Assembly: GCF_019393635.1 (NCBI RefSeq)
Contig: NC_057866.1
Location: 232,286,359-232,350,358, forward strand
Direction: 5' to 3'
DNA from: Dromiciops gliroides
Taxonomy: Eukaryota > Chordata > Mammalia > Microbiotheria > Microbiotheriidae
Length of the DNA stretch: 64,000 bases
The position numbers were made by a program, and so were the translations under genes. The notes beneath the pieces were generated by a model. That model did not search any database, was not told the origin of the DNA, and saw only the letters and a list, made by a program, of their open reading frames with translations. Below are positions 53,303 to 64,000 of this stretch, piece after piece; the first letter of the stretch is position 1; the number at the start of each line of letters is the position of its first letter.

Positions 53303-53660
53303 CTAGTAATTTAAGTATTTATTTAGGGTTACTATGCCCCAGGAATTGTGCTTCATGCTGGAAATAAAAGGAGAAAGAAAGACAGTTTCTGCTATCAAGG
53401 AATTTACATTATAATGGGGGAAGACAACACAGAAATGGAAGCTTAAAGGGGGGATGTGAAGAGTTGGGGGGCATAGTGGAGAAAGTCCAGGGTGCAGCCT
53501 GGAGAAAAATGAGACATGGCTGGCCTGGGTGCCCTTTTCACAGGGAGGTTCTTGGGAGAACCTGCAAGGTCTCACGACTTCAGAATGAAAAGCTGGGACA
53601 TGGTAAAGGAGGTCTGAAGTTCAGATTGGAGAAAAATGAGGTACCTCATTACTGAGACCA
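53303..53660 (+). mobile_element. Dispersed repeat, second copy of the unnamed family
   Basis: 'ctatgccccaggaattgtgc', 'gctatcaaggaatttacatt', 'gggggaagacaacacagaaa', then 'ggaggttcttgggagaacc'. It matches the order at 47070 and 63020. Confidence 0.5.
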
Positions 53661-54837
53661 GTAGTTTCTACTCTAATTTGAAATATTTACCCCCAAATGA
53701 CAAGTGTAAAAGAGTGCATTTCTTAGGATGCTTACTATTTAGCAAGAATCAAAACCCAGTCACAGGCCTTTCACGTTGTTCAGAACATATGGCATATGTC
53801 ACCACTCCCCATTCCTTTATCACATTCCAGCCCTCTATGGCGTATATTAAGGTCAAAGTCCACTGTGTGCATGGTTTTCAATGAATCAGACAAAGGCAAT
53901 AGTTAAGTAGTACTTGATAATTGTCTTAGGAAACCCTTGCTTTCGGGGAAGCTTGGTCTAAAGGGTCCTATAGATAGATTAAATTGTAATTTTACAAAGG
54001 GCTAAACATTAAGGGAGATAGGGTCTAACAGAATAATAACTGGGATAATGGGAATATGTGAGAGAATAGGAAAAAAAATGACTTCTCAAGGGCAATAGGG
54101 GTAGGGCTGGGAAAGAAGTTTTAAGACCACTCCACCCCACATGGAAGATTTTCATGCCCTAAGCCAGGTGCAAATGTTAATAATTGGTTCCACATGCTCC
54201 AAAGATGAAATCTTATATTACAACAGGGATGGGGGTGGGGAAGGTCATGGGCAGGGAAAGGATGGGGGAAGTTTCTTTGTGTGTGTGTGTCTTATGATAT
54301 TATCTTATAATATCAGACATTCCCACTAGAGCCCACAAACTTGAGATGGGCTTAGGATGGACCCATTCCCTCTGGGGGCTGCATACTGGGTGACAGAAAT
54401 AGCAAGACAAATGCTTACATAATAAAATTTGCAAGGGATGCTGAGATGCTGGGGTAACAATCATGGTTGTTAGAAGTGACTGAAGCTATTATCCACCAAA
54501 AGGAGGAGAAAACTTGGGGGATGGGAGAGTAGAAAGGGATTTTCTTTTTGAAATCATACCACACAAGTAGCTACCTGTCATCTGCACAGATTTTGACCTT
54601 ACTAAAGACCCTACTAAAATGTTTAACAGGCGTTCCGCATCACATAGGTAGGGGAGATAGAAGAGGTTATAGTGATTACTGACTTTTTTGAGATCAGGCA
54701 AGAAGCAATTATTATTATTGTTGTTGTTATCACTATACAATAAGAATGATAATGGTGGTGGTGGTGATGATAGCTTTTCCCTGAGGGAGCTGTGCATTGA
54801 GTGGCACATTAAAAGAGCAGATATGATCAATAATAAT
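53661..54837. other. About 1.2 kb without a clear feature
   Basis: G-rich stretches near 54225-54270, a (TG)n run at 54279-54291, and ATT/GTT and GGT triplets at about 54706-54772. A 113-codon minus frame (54489-54830) crosses the triplets and encodes a poly-Asn run; not credible as a gene. Confidence 0.4.
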
Positions 54838-55070
54838 TGCTAGTATTGGGGTAGTGCTTTAAGGTTTGTGAAGTGTTTTAGAAATATTACCTCATTTAAT
54901 CCTCATGACAGTCTTAGGAGGTAGGTAAATATTTATCCCTCTTTTATAGATGAGGAAATGGAGGAAGATACAGGTTAAGTGACTAAGTGTCTGAAGCTGG
55001 AATGGGACTCAGATCTTTCTTTTTCTAAGTCTAGCACTCTGTATGTTGTGCAACCTGCTGCCTATGTTCT
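54838..55070 (-). mobile_element. MIR3/THER-like SINE
   Basis: 'gtagtgctttaaggtttgtg', 'atttaatcctcatgacagtc', 'ttttatagatgaggaaatgg', 'gtgcaacctgctgcc'. Confidence 0.7.
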
Positions 55071-55184
55071 TACTGCATGCCAGGCCGTGTACTAAGATTT
55101 GCTTCCCTCAGTGTTAGGAAATTTCAGTGAGGAATTTCTTCTCGCAGTGCAGGTTAGTACCTACTCTTTAATTTAGAATTTTAG

Positions 55185-55295
55185 AGTATTACTTAGGACA
55201 CAGTGACTTGCCCAGGGTATGTAACCAGGAGGTGCCAGAGTTGGGAATTACAACCAGGTCTTTCTGACTCTATGCACTAAACCATGTTGCTATTA
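55185..55295 (-). mobile_element. MIR-type SINE fragment
   Basis: 'agtgacttgcccagggtatg', 'gaattacaaccaggtctttc', 'atgcactaaaccatgttgc'. Confidence 0.55.
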
Positions 55296-55379
55296 TATAA
55301 TTATGGGGCTACAACATCCTGTCACCTTTGGGAGGTAATGAAGGCCTACATTGTAGGCACTAGAAAACTAAAAACCAAG

Positions 55380-55980
55380 GGTCTTTAATAGTATAATATA
55401 CAATCAGACTGGCCTCAAATTAGGGCTGTCTCACATCTCTCACAGACAGCTTAGATCAGTGCAACCAGAGTAACTCAGAATTTGTTGACCAAGGCCGGTC
55501 CTGAAAAATTCAGTCTTTCCCTGAGTCACGCACAACCTAGTGGCTAGGAAGATGGTGAAGGTCTGAGCAGAGGCGGGATAAATATTGTGCTGGCCATGTC
55601 CTGCACAGGATAAAATGCTTTCCTTTAGGACGACCACCCGTATGGACCATTCTTCTCATGCTTTCTCCCCCCAAGGGGTCACCTGTCAGAAGCATGATGC
55701 CATATCTCTTTATTTTTACATTGTCATGATAAACAGAAAATCTATTTCTTAAAATTCAATCTTGGGCATCAAAAACAATAGAAGATGATTGTGAGAAAAT
55801 AAAATTGCAAGCCACCTGGCATTCATTTAAAAAAATGTTTTCACTAATTGTTGCCCATTTAGCACATACAAGCACTAAACAATCCCCCAAAAGGTGTATA
55901 TGAAAAGGACTTAAAATATAACTATGACATCTGTTATTCCTGAAATAGGGGTGTATTTCCAAAACATGCACCCTATAGAA
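55380..55980. promoter_or_regulatory. Candidate conserved non-coding block
   Basis: Repeat-free, with motif-like text: 'cagacagctta', 'cctgagtcacgca' (AP-1-like), 'aggataaaatgc' and 'gggataaatatt', 'ccacctggcattca' (E-box), 'cactaattgttgccc' (SOX and homeodomain-like). Short frames only. Its evenly mixed composition differs from the AT-rich decayed repeats around it. Confidence 0.25.
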
Positions 55981-55995
55981 AACAGGAACTGGAGT

Positions 55996-56280
55996 TTGGG
56001 GAAGCTGGGTGGCTCCATGGATAGAGCACTAGGTCTGACATCAGGAAGACCTGAGTTCAAATCCTGCCTCAGGTATGCCTACGGGTGTTTGACCATTAGC
56101 AAGACACTTAACCTCTGTCTTCCTCAGGTTCCTCATCTGTAAAATGGATGCTTATTATTACTATTATAGGTGTTATTATTATAACTCCTATCTCCCCAAG
56201 TTATTATAAGAATCAGGTAAAATAATATCTGTAAAGGTTTGCGTTGCAAAACTCAGAACACTATGTTATTATTAGTAGGT
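55996..56280 (+). mobile_element. MIR3/THER-like SINE
   Basis: 'gggaagctgggtggctccat', 'gacctgagttcaaatcctgc', 'aagacacttaacctctgtct', 'ctcatctgtaaaatggatgc', with an expanded ATT-rich part before 'aataatatctgtaaagg'. Confidence 0.7.
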
Positions 56281-57894
56281 GAGTTTCTTGCAGCACAGTG
56301 CTATGCTTAGGAGTCTAGTAGATGTGAGTGGAGGTTGGTATCGTTCTGGTAGTGGGGATTGTGAACGCACTGAAGACCAGATTATTAGCTTGGCAAGAGA
56401 TACTGGAAATAGAGCTGGACTTGGAGACCTAGGTTTGAAAATCATTTCATCTTTCTGAGTCTTTATCTTTTATCAGTAAAAGAAAGATTATAATTCTTTT
56501 CCCCTTGTCTCACTGCTTTGTCAGAATGATACTTTGCAAACCCTTAAACACTATACAAAGATGTTATTCCATCATGAATAACAGATGAGCTAAAGCTCAC
56601 ACTTCTATCCTCAATTATCTTTCTTCTACAAACTTTAACTTTGTTAAAATAGTGGTATAATAGATATTTTTGCAGCATTTTCTAGAGAAATGAGAGGATA
56701 GATGACTTGTCCAATGTCACAAAACCAATATATCAGATTCAGAATTCATAATACTTAAAAAATCTTTTCGAAGTTGATAGTGTGGTAGAAGATGGCAGTT
56801 GCAATGTATAGCTTCTAGCAAAAGAGGGAGAACCATCACCGTATTACTCTGTATTATCTGGTTTCTGGGTATTTTCTGTTTGTTTTCAACAATTTTCTTT
56901 TCTGTAATAAAAATAATCTCTTATATCTGAAAAAATAATAAATACTTAGCTTAGAAGGTGCTCCTAGAATTGTAATTTCTCAGAATATAATATCCTGTTG
57001 CCTCTTGGAGATGACAAAAATCTAAGCATGATTCTGTAGTCATGGGAGAATCCAAGGGCATTAGGACTGCAGATGTGTGAGTGAGAACCAAATGAACTGT
57101 AGACAAATAGTGATATAATATCCACTTTAAAAATACAGGAAATAGGAAGTTACTAAGGACACTGTAAGCAAGATATCATGAACATATGGGTCTGAGTTTG
57201 TCACATGACAAGTGAATTGTAAACTCAGATTAGGTGTAAAGCTTGTGTCTAAGAATAAATTTCTGCTTAGTATCCACATCTAAGGAACTATCTTGGGCAA
57301 CAAACAGGCACCTTTTCAGATTTGCATGGAAATATCACTTGTACTAAGATTTAAAGAAACAAAAATCCACAGGCACATACTACATACTGATGATTTGCTT
57401 TTAATTAGCATTTGTTAATTATGGTAATCTGATGCCAGAAAAGGTAAAGAAAGTGAAAGAGGATTCTGAGGAATGCCCACACTGAAGTGAAGTTAGATAA
57501 GCTGGACTGCAGGGAAGAGTGGACTTTCTAGAAATTAAGTAGACAGAATATTTATGATGCATGTTAGCATCATCCTCCTGAAAAGAGATAGTGAACTAAT
57601 ATGTAGAACTTGACCAAATTTGTAGACATAGCTTTTTTTTTTTTCCTAGTGGAGAAGAGGAGGTGGGAGGGAGAAAAATATGCTTAATAATTGAAAGAAA
57701 AATTTAAAAAGAAAAATTAAGTGGAAAATTGGGATTTGTTATGAAAGTAGGAATTTTAAAAAAAGGTATCTCATATGAAGTTTTGGAAGGCATGGGGAAA
57801 TAAGACAGTTTGAAGGCAGCAAATAGATACTTTAAGCATTGTGTCATCCTGGTCACGTTTCCTCTTACCAGACCCAATTTACGAATCTGAAATT
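56281..57894. other. About 1.6 kb, mostly unassigned
   Basis: A weak antisense MIR near 56680-56760. 56780-56950 ends in 'aataaaaataatctctt' and an A/T-rich tail like the 3' end of a retroposed sequence, but no source is recognised. A purine-rich stretch lies at 57645-57720. Confidence 0.35.
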
Positions 57895-57985
57895 GTAAAC
57901 TCCTTGAGGGCAGTCTTTTGGTTCTTGTTATATCCCTGGTACTTAGCACTTTGTCTGGAACATAATAGGCTCTTAATATATCTTT
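57895..57985 (+). mobile_element. L2-type 3' end
   Basis: 'gtaaactccttgagggcagt', 'tccctggtacttagcacttt', 'acataataggctcttaatat'. Confidence 0.6.
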
Positions 57986-58059
57986 ATCGATTTATCAGAG
58001 AAGAGAAAAATGGTTCCGCACGTAAATAGCCTGTTGAATGTTTTAAGAAGAGCCTCTAG

Positions 58060-58219
58060 GGGGCAGCTAGGTGGCTCAGTGGATAAAGCACTGGCCCTGG
58101 ATTCAGGAGGACTTGAGTTCAAATCTGGCCTCTGACACTTGACACTTACTAGCTGTGTGACCCTGGGCAAGTCACTTAACCCTCATTGCCCTAACCAAAA
58201 AAAAAAAAAAAAAAAAAGG
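58060..58219 (+). mobile_element. WSINE1-like CORE-SINE with long A-tail
   Basis: Near-majority body and an A-run of about 20. Only 'gcctct' (58052-58057, 58220-58225) is repeated at the flanks. Confidence 0.93.
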
Positions 58220-58264
58220 CCTCTGACCTTGGAATTCTCAATGTATTTACACAGCAGAGATGTG

Positions 58265-58560
58265 AAGGTCCTGATCTCAATCATAGATTTTAGCGGTAAA
58301 AAGGGACCTTAGTGTTTGCCAAGTCTACCACCATACTCTCATTTTACAGATAAAAGCATGAAGGATCACAGAATCATAGACCTTGAGCTAGAAGGGAAGG
58401 AACTTAGAGGACATCTAGTTTAACCCTATCATTTTACAGAAAAGGGAACTGAGACCCAGAGTGTTTGACTTGCCTGAGGTAGTATAATTAGTGATTAGCT
58501 GTCAGGTTCCAAACCAACATCCTCTAATGCCAAATCCAGTGCTCTTTTTGCTATATGACA
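58265..58560 (-). mobile_element. Two consecutive MIR-type SINE pieces
   Basis: 'taaaaagggaccttagtgtt' and 'tctcattttacagataaaag' form a first partial copy; 'gctagaagggaaggaactta', 'tatcattttacagaaaaggg' and 'ctgagacccagagtgtttga' form a second. Confidence 0.6.
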
Positions 58561-61140
58561 CTACTTCTCTAATCACTGCTCTGAGAAAGCTTCACTCATG
58601 TCTCCAGATAGCCTCAGATATCACAATTCCCTGATATACTCCATCAGAATAGTAGAGTTTTGTAGAATCACATTATTGCACATTTTCAGTATGAAACTAC
58701 CTACTACATACATTAATGACAGTCACTTTCTGCCAACGGTAAAGGAAGGTATATTTTGTAGCTATTCCCCACCCCCTGCCTTTCTAATTTAATAGCTAAG
58801 TAATTTTTACACTGAACGGAAGTTAAATTGTATAATTTTTAGTTTCTTCTCTTTGGTCCCTATCATCTTTCAAATTTAAGCTTATGAAGAGGGCAAACCT
58901 TTTTTGCTTCTGGACATTAAATACAACGACAAATCAGAACAATATTTAAACGCAGCTCTTATGCACAATAGGAAAAAAAATCTTTTTTGGGTCAACAAAT
59001 ACTCACCCTAGGTCTTGGATCTTGTGAAGTTTTGAAGCTGATGAAGGTAAAACATCATTCCTGAATCTGAAATTAGGAAATTTTCATACACATTCAAAGC
59101 AAACAACAGGTTATTCTCATAGATGATGCCAAATTTCACAAGAGTTTTCTTTCTGTATGTGCGACTTGTGTCATAGTGTGATTTATATGAGGACTTTTTC
59201 ACTGATCAATGACCCTGAAAAGGAATCCAACTTCCACTTGTCATTCATGTTTCTGAGACATGTTTTGAAGATGAGGTCAAAGGATTATGTAACGTGTGAA
59301 ATGGAAACATCAATGGATTCAAATAGTAGTTTTTATAATGTGTACCACCGTCTTAGCATTTCAGTAGCATACTGTTGAAGGAGAATACTAAGGAGTGGTA
59401 CCAGCACGGTGTCCAGGGAAAATCTGCCTTTGGACAAAGAGAAGGATGAAAGATTCACCAATTTCTACAAAATGATTGCTTGTGGAAGACAAAATATTCC
59501 ATGAATCAATCTCAAAGCAAGACACAATTCCCAATTCTGCCATTCAATGATGTTGTTAAAGGAAGTCTTTCAAATTGGGGCCCTCAGAAGATGTTTTTTT
59601 ACATGCAGCAGTTTTCCCCAATCATCTATTTCTTCTGGTCTTTATGCAATCATTTCTGCTGTTCACATTCTTCTCTCAATGTTCACCATCTTCTTCTTAA
59701 GATCATTAGTAGGTTGAAGGCAAAGCATTTTCCATGGCTCTAAAATTAGGTCTGATAGGATGGCTTCGAGGAAAACAAAACAAAACAAGGAAACAACAAC
59801 AACAAACATACAGAATTATTCTATCTAACTATCTGATTCTTTAGGACAAGAGCAACTACAGAGTGTTGGATGACATACATTTACTTAACCAACTCTCTGG
59901 GATCCTACACCTCAATATTAATGTGAAACTTATTTGTATATGTGACTTGTATATGGGATTGCAACAGTCTTTGACACAAGGCGATAGCTCAACAAATTGA
60001 AATGAAAAAGATAGGCTAAGGACAACTAGGCCTTATTTAAACAAGGATAAATTTAGAAATGTGAAAAATATGCAAAAAGAGAAATAGATTTGGCTTGAAA
60101 ATATAGCAGATTCAAAAACTGGAATATCGTTCCTCTAGCAGGGCTGATAGGATTGCCTAATGAACTCCTTCAGGGCAGTTTCCAAAAGACAGTGGTGTTG
60201 TCATGACCTTTATGTTCTCCAAGACCTGGTCAGTTTGTGAAGAAAGTAGGGAGAGAATAGTTATATGGGGTATAATCCAGGCAAGAACTATCCTGGCATG
60301 CTCATGCTGGGAATCATTATATTTAATTTAGAAGCCTGTCTTCAATCCTAGATCTCAGTTTAGTGGCCAATCTTTTGTTTTGGATTCTCTCTTGGGGAAT
60401 CCTATAACCTTAGTAGGACTTGGGACTGTGGTCCTTTTCCGGGACCTATCATACAGTTCCAACTCTGACTCAAGCTTCTCCTTATGGATGGGTTGGAAGA
60501 CTCCGCTTGGCTCAGGATATGCTTGTTTTGAAGCCCAAGGCATTATTTTTTTGCCCCAACATTTGGATGTTGTGGGGTAAGTGTGAGGGAAGCTACTATA
60601 CAAATGTTTCAAGAACTATTCAATGTGTTTTATCATGTTCAAAATTTGTTTGTAAATGTTTGTAAAAAGGACAGTTCCTTCAAGAAGAGACCTTTCTGAA
60701 AAATACTAAACTTGCTTATAAAACTGATGGTCTAGAATGAATGACATTTAGCAGAAGAGTGAGGGTAGAGAAGGGTTATAAAATGCACTAAGAAAGATAG
60801 AGAAGTGTTAGGTTATGCAAAGCAAGCATATGTTGTGTCTGTCCTGATTGGAAATTCAGGGGCATAAAGAAGAGAGTTTTACAGTCACCATATCTTCGTA
60901 AATCTCTTTGTATGCAGTAAAAAGGCAATCCTGCTATTATCCTAAAGAAAAGACCCAGAAGTTCACATGAATGAGAATAACCAAGAATATAAATAGAAAT
61001 TAGATACATTTTGTTTGTCTCAAGGATTTTAGAATAAGTCGTCATATTAATTTATTTATTCCTAGAGTAGAAAGTGAAAGTCATGAAGAAGAATGGAAAA
61101 ATGCTGTTACTAGATTTCTCTATAGTAGATCTGAAAAAAT
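58561..61140. other. About 2.6 kb without recognised repeats
   Basis: The largest unassigned interval in the window. It holds the weak exon-like segment at 59007-59152 and two plus-strand frames (59480-59743, 60380-60580) with no recognised domains. It may be unique intergenic or intronic DNA. Confidence 0.4.
59007..59152 (-). other. Exon-like segment, speculative
   Basis: On the minus strand, 'acatacag' (an AG acceptor-like border) precedes the segment and GTGAGT follows it. One frame is open across almost all of it (about 48 codons), but a stop TAG falls just before the donor, so it could only be a last coding exon followed by a UTR intron, or a non-coding exon. The upstream polypyrimidine tract is poor. 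The protein is unrecognised. Chance is quite possible. Confidence 0.12.
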
Positions 61141-61392
61141 TGCTATTGAGACATTTCTGTCATGTCCAACCCTCCATAACCTCATTTGGGGATTTCTTGG
61201 CAGACACTGTAGTGGTTTGCCATTTTCTTCTCCAGCTTATTTTTACAGAGGAGGAACTGATGTGAACAGGGTGAAGTGACTCGTTCAGGGTCATACGATT
61301 AATAAATATCTGAAGCGAGATTTGAACTCAGGAAAATGAGTTTTCCTGATGTCAGGACCAGCACTCTATCCACTGTGCCACCTAAGTACCCT
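61141..61392 (-). mobile_element. Long CORE-SINE type
   Basis: 'gctattgagacatttctgtc', 'aacctcatttggggatttct', 'tagtggtttgccattttctt', 'gtgaagtgactcgttcaggg', 'ccactgtgccacctaagtac'. Confidence 0.85.
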
Positions 61393-61559
61393 GATATATA
61401 AAAAGAAGAAAATGAGTCTCTCACTTAGAAATTATAAGCAAAAAAATTCCAGAGCATAATTGGAATTATTGAGAGTAGAATTATCATCAGGCTTGAACCT
61501 GTTCAAGTGAAATATAAAAAAAATAAAAGTTTAACTATGGATAATCATAGTGGTTTTTA

Positions 61560-61725
61560 AAATTTTTATTTATTTATTTATTTATTTTTGCAGGGCAATG
61601 AGGGTTAATTGACTTGCCCTGGGTCACACAACTAGTAAGTGTCAAGTGTCTGAGGCCGAATTTGAACTCAGGTTCTCCTGAATCCAGGGCCGGTGCTTTA
61701 TCCACTGTGCCACCTAGCTGCCCCC
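61560..61725 (-). mobile_element. WSINE1-like CORE-SINE with (ATTT)n tail
   Basis: The tail is (attt)n instead of poly(T). Flanks 'tcatagtggttttta' (61545-61559) and 'tcatagttgttttaa' (61726-61740) differ at two positions. Confidence 0.92.
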
Positions 61726-61740
61726 TCATAGTTGTTTTAA

Positions 61741-62404
61741 TAACGAGTAATAGTAATACTTTACTGAGGTTTAAAAAGGGAGTATCTGTTTGTGCCTAGA
61801 ACCTATCTTTTTAATCATGTTAATAGTTCAGTCTAAACTATTGAATTTTAATAGTTTTTGCAAAAGTAACCACATCATAGTTCAGGTTAAACTTCACTTA
61901 TTTACATTATGGAGATAGGTTGACATTAGATATAGTAGTAGGCTCTGAACCTTTCAAAAGTGCATGCCAAGTCAAGTCAACATTATTTTTGTGTCTATGA
62001 TGGTGGCAAGTCTCAAAGTATATTGGGGTTAAAATCTGCTTTTAAATTAAAGGTCAATTTTTAGTTATTGTTTTAGATTCAGTACCTATTCTAGGGTGTT
62101 TTGAATCTAGTGAGGAGAGAGACTATCTCTAGACCTAGGAAATTAATTCTTTACCTAGCTAAGCAAAGTTGAATTAATTTCTTGCCAGTTATTAAAGTAT
62201 CTGAATTTTAACTTTTCCTGGGTCCTTGAACCTCAGGAAACATGGTGGGATATTATTTTTAAAGGTAAGAGTTGATTCTAATAGGACAAATTTCAAAAGG
62301 AAACCTCATTTTTCTCTTAAGAGCTTCTCCCTTTAAGTTATCCCTGACAATGGAAGAGAAAAATATGATAGAAGTGTAAAAAGTATATAATACATTTCTA
62401 TGTA
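61741..62404. other. About 660 bp AT-rich, unassigned
   Basis: No repeat or frame recognised. Confidence 0.4.
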
Positions 62405-62510
62405 AAGTTCCTTGAGAACAAGACATTTTCTTTTTTGGTCTTTTCATCTTTGGCCCAGCACTCTGTCTGGAACTTTGTAGATGTTTGATAAATGTTTGTT
62501 GATTAATTAA
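62405..62510 (+). mobile_element. L2-type 3' end
   Basis: 'aaagttccttgagaacaaga', 'ccagcactctgtctggaact', 'agatgtttgataaatgtttg'. Confidence 0.6.
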
Positions 62511-63019
62511 TTGATTGCATGTGGAAGAATATCACAGCCCTCTCCCACAATCTCCAACTCTATGCTGCTATTTCTGAAGCCCCAGTTATAATTTCATAGT
62601 GGATCAAGCAGACTTCCCCTCTTGACTGTCATTCCTGAAGTTTTTTTTTTTTTCTGTTTCACTTCTCTTTTAATCGTGCTAATAATGCACTTCTGGTTTA
62701 CACCATGATACTTTAAGCTTTCTTATAGTCCATATCTTACTTTGAATAAGTAAGCCTCTACTTTTCTTAAAAAAACTAAACAATGCCATCACCTCCACTA
62801 CCACCATCAAAACCAACCCAAATCAACAGACAAAAACAGATTCCCTTTTTAAAGTGCCAAAATTATTTCAGTAACTTAGATCTCCTTTATATGGCAAAGA
62901 TTTCATAATCATTACATTATTATTTTCTTGGTTTGTGAACTTCTTTTATCTTGGAAAGCTGCCTAAGGCTTAAATAGATTGATATAGAGAGATAGCTAGA
63001 TCTATGGATAAACAGGTAG
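62511..63019. other. About 500 bp unassigned
   Basis: A T-run at 62641-62653; no repeat recognised. Confidence 0.35.
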
Positions 63020-63410
63020 GTTGGTAGATAGACAAAGTATTTAGTAAGTACATACTATGCATCAAGCACTGTGTTAAGCCTTGGGAATACAAACATACGC
63101 AAAAAGATAATCTCTACCTTCAAGGAGTTTACATTGGTGAACAATAACACATACAAGGAAGCTGAAAAGTAGGGGAGGAGGAGAAAGGAAGGTATCAATG
63201 GAGTGTGGGTGTGTGTGTGTAAAAGTTCAGTGATTCAGGAGCAGATACAGGAGAGAGATGAGCATGGGTGCTCTAGGTTCCTCTTCAAATGGACGTCCCA
63301 GGAAAGATTCTCACCAATTGGAGGAGAGATCAAAGGGGCAGAAATATTTTCATGGTGAGAAATCTTCAGAAATCTCTATCCATTGGAGGGAATTGTAAAA
63401 GTCTGGGGAG
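63020..63410 (+). mobile_element. Dispersed repeat, third copy of the unnamed family
   Basis: 'tactatgcatcaagcactgt', 'gttaagccttgggaatacaa', 'ccttcaaggagtttacattg', 'aacaataacacatacaagga', and downstream 'ggaagcattctcaccaat'-like text near 63300. A (GT)n run lies at 63207-63221. Confidence 0.55.
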
Positions 63411-63424
63411 TACAGAGTGGATTA

Positions 63425-63545
63425 AGAAGAGAAGAATAAGGTTAAATGAGTTGTCTGTAGTCACATAGCTACTAAATACGTGAGGCAGGATATGAATTCA
63501 TGTCTTCCTGACCATCTATTTACTTTAGTCCTACTACCACACTTT
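63425..63545 (-). mobile_element. MIR-type SINE fragment
   Basis: 'aataaggttaaatgagttgt', 'agtcacatagctactaaata', 'gaattcatgtcttcctgacc'. Confidence 0.6.
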
Positions 63546-63599
63546 CTTTTTTTTTACCATTGAATTAGATAGGTCAAATACAAATAATGACCAAGATTC

Positions 63600-63775
63600 T
63601 GAATTATTCATATTACATATTTCAATAGCACTTTAAGGTTTACAACACATTGGAGGGTAGGTAGTATAGGTATTATTGCTCCCATTTTACAGATGAGGAA
63701 ACTGATGCTGAGTGACTTGCTAAATGTCAGAGCTCAGATTTGAACCCAGATCTCTCCTTGGCTAAAAGTGTAATG
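63600..63775 (-). mobile_element. MIR3/THER-like SINE
   Basis: 'aatagcactttaaggtttac', 'ccattttacagatgaggaaa', 'ctgatgctgagtgacttgct', 'gatttgaacccagatctc'. Bases 63776-64000 carry nothing recognised. Confidence 0.65.
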
Positions 63776-64000
63776 TATATCAACTGTTTATCTGGGCCAT
63801 TTATGGTGACATTTGTGAATTATTTTGTAACAGTTTAAATGGAAAATCTTAATATTAAAAAAAAATAAAACTGTTAAATATGTTTATCATCCAACCCACC
63901 GAGACCTTGATACTTTCATGAATAGGGCCAACCATTTAGTCAATTTGTAATCTGACTGATTATTCAGTCCACATCTAATCATCCTAGGCACAAGAATAAC

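Noticed and set aside
60380..60665. Plus-strand frame ending at GTAAGT, as an exon
   Set aside because: The GTAAGT overlaps the frame's own stop and no acceptor-like border is visible upstream; two other overlapping frames are equally open.
17648..61799. Many 60-125-codon frames with a shared peptide (GLSDLPRVTQLVSVKC / LNSGPPDSRAGALSTAPPSC and the antisense ESGGPEFKSGLRHLTLTSC)
   Set aside because: They are translations of the WSINE1-like SINE on its two strands, so their recurrence is that of the repeat, not of a protein family.
1..64000. CRISPR array, operon, phage or plasmid structure
   Set aside because: No short direct repeats with regular unique spacers, no dense coding. All features are those of a vertebrate chromosome.

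Overview
This window is vertebrate nuclear DNA, almost certainly from a marsupial. It shows no bacterial or viral gene organisation. It is AT-rich, the only recognisable cellular gene is a broken intron-less retrocopy, and about half of it is interspersed repeats. The commonest repeat is a roughly 145-bp CORE-SINE that begins 'ggggcagctaggtgg' and ends '...cttactagctgtgtgaccctgggcaagtcacttaacccc' plus an A-rich tail. I recall this type as WSINE1-like, which would point to an Australian rather than a South American marsupial, but that species inference is from memory. The other repeats are L1 and half-L1 pieces, L3/CR1 pieces, MIR/L2 relatives, an RTE-like family and two probable solo LTRs.

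Layout. 1-8.4 kb: antisense L1-type sequence, including an ORF1-only (HAL1-like) element at about 810-3840 and L1 ORF2 and 3'-end pieces at 4.1-8.2 kb, the latter broken by an LTR at 7181-7647. 8.5-9.6 kb: a full-length processed pseudogene of RAN. 10.4-11.6 kb: an old, diverged tandem repeat with a period near 289 bp. 12.0-12.9 kb: a second probable LTR. 13-20 kb: L1, L3/CR1 and MIR-type repeats, with SINEs nested up to three deep. 21.3-21.8 kb: two SINEs arranged as an inverted repeat. 22-34 kb: RTE-like, L3/CR1, L1 and SINE copies, long (TA)n and (GA)n tracts, and a decayed reading frame of unknown origin at about 32957-33490. 35-43 kb: several blocks with little repeat content that look like candidate non-coding regulatory DNA, plus a tandem SINE pair at 40.5 kb. 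43-52 kb: dense SINE insertion, including an L1 3' end interrupted by several later insertions. 52-64 kb: sparser repeats and unassigned sequence, with one more regulatory-looking block at about 55.4-56.0 kb and a weak exon-like segment at 59.0 kb.

Nothing here works as a pathway or operon. The common thread is L1-driven retrotransposition. Most SINEs have 7-17 bp target-site duplications whose tail-proximal end is A-rich, and the RAN copy has the form of an L1-mobilised mRNA. I see no functional protein-coding gene, tRNA, rRNA or CRISPR, and no convincing new biological system. The points most worth a second look are the 289-bp tandem repeat, the ORF1-only element, the composite SINE insertions that share one target duplication, the unidentified decayed frame and the candidate conserved blocks.
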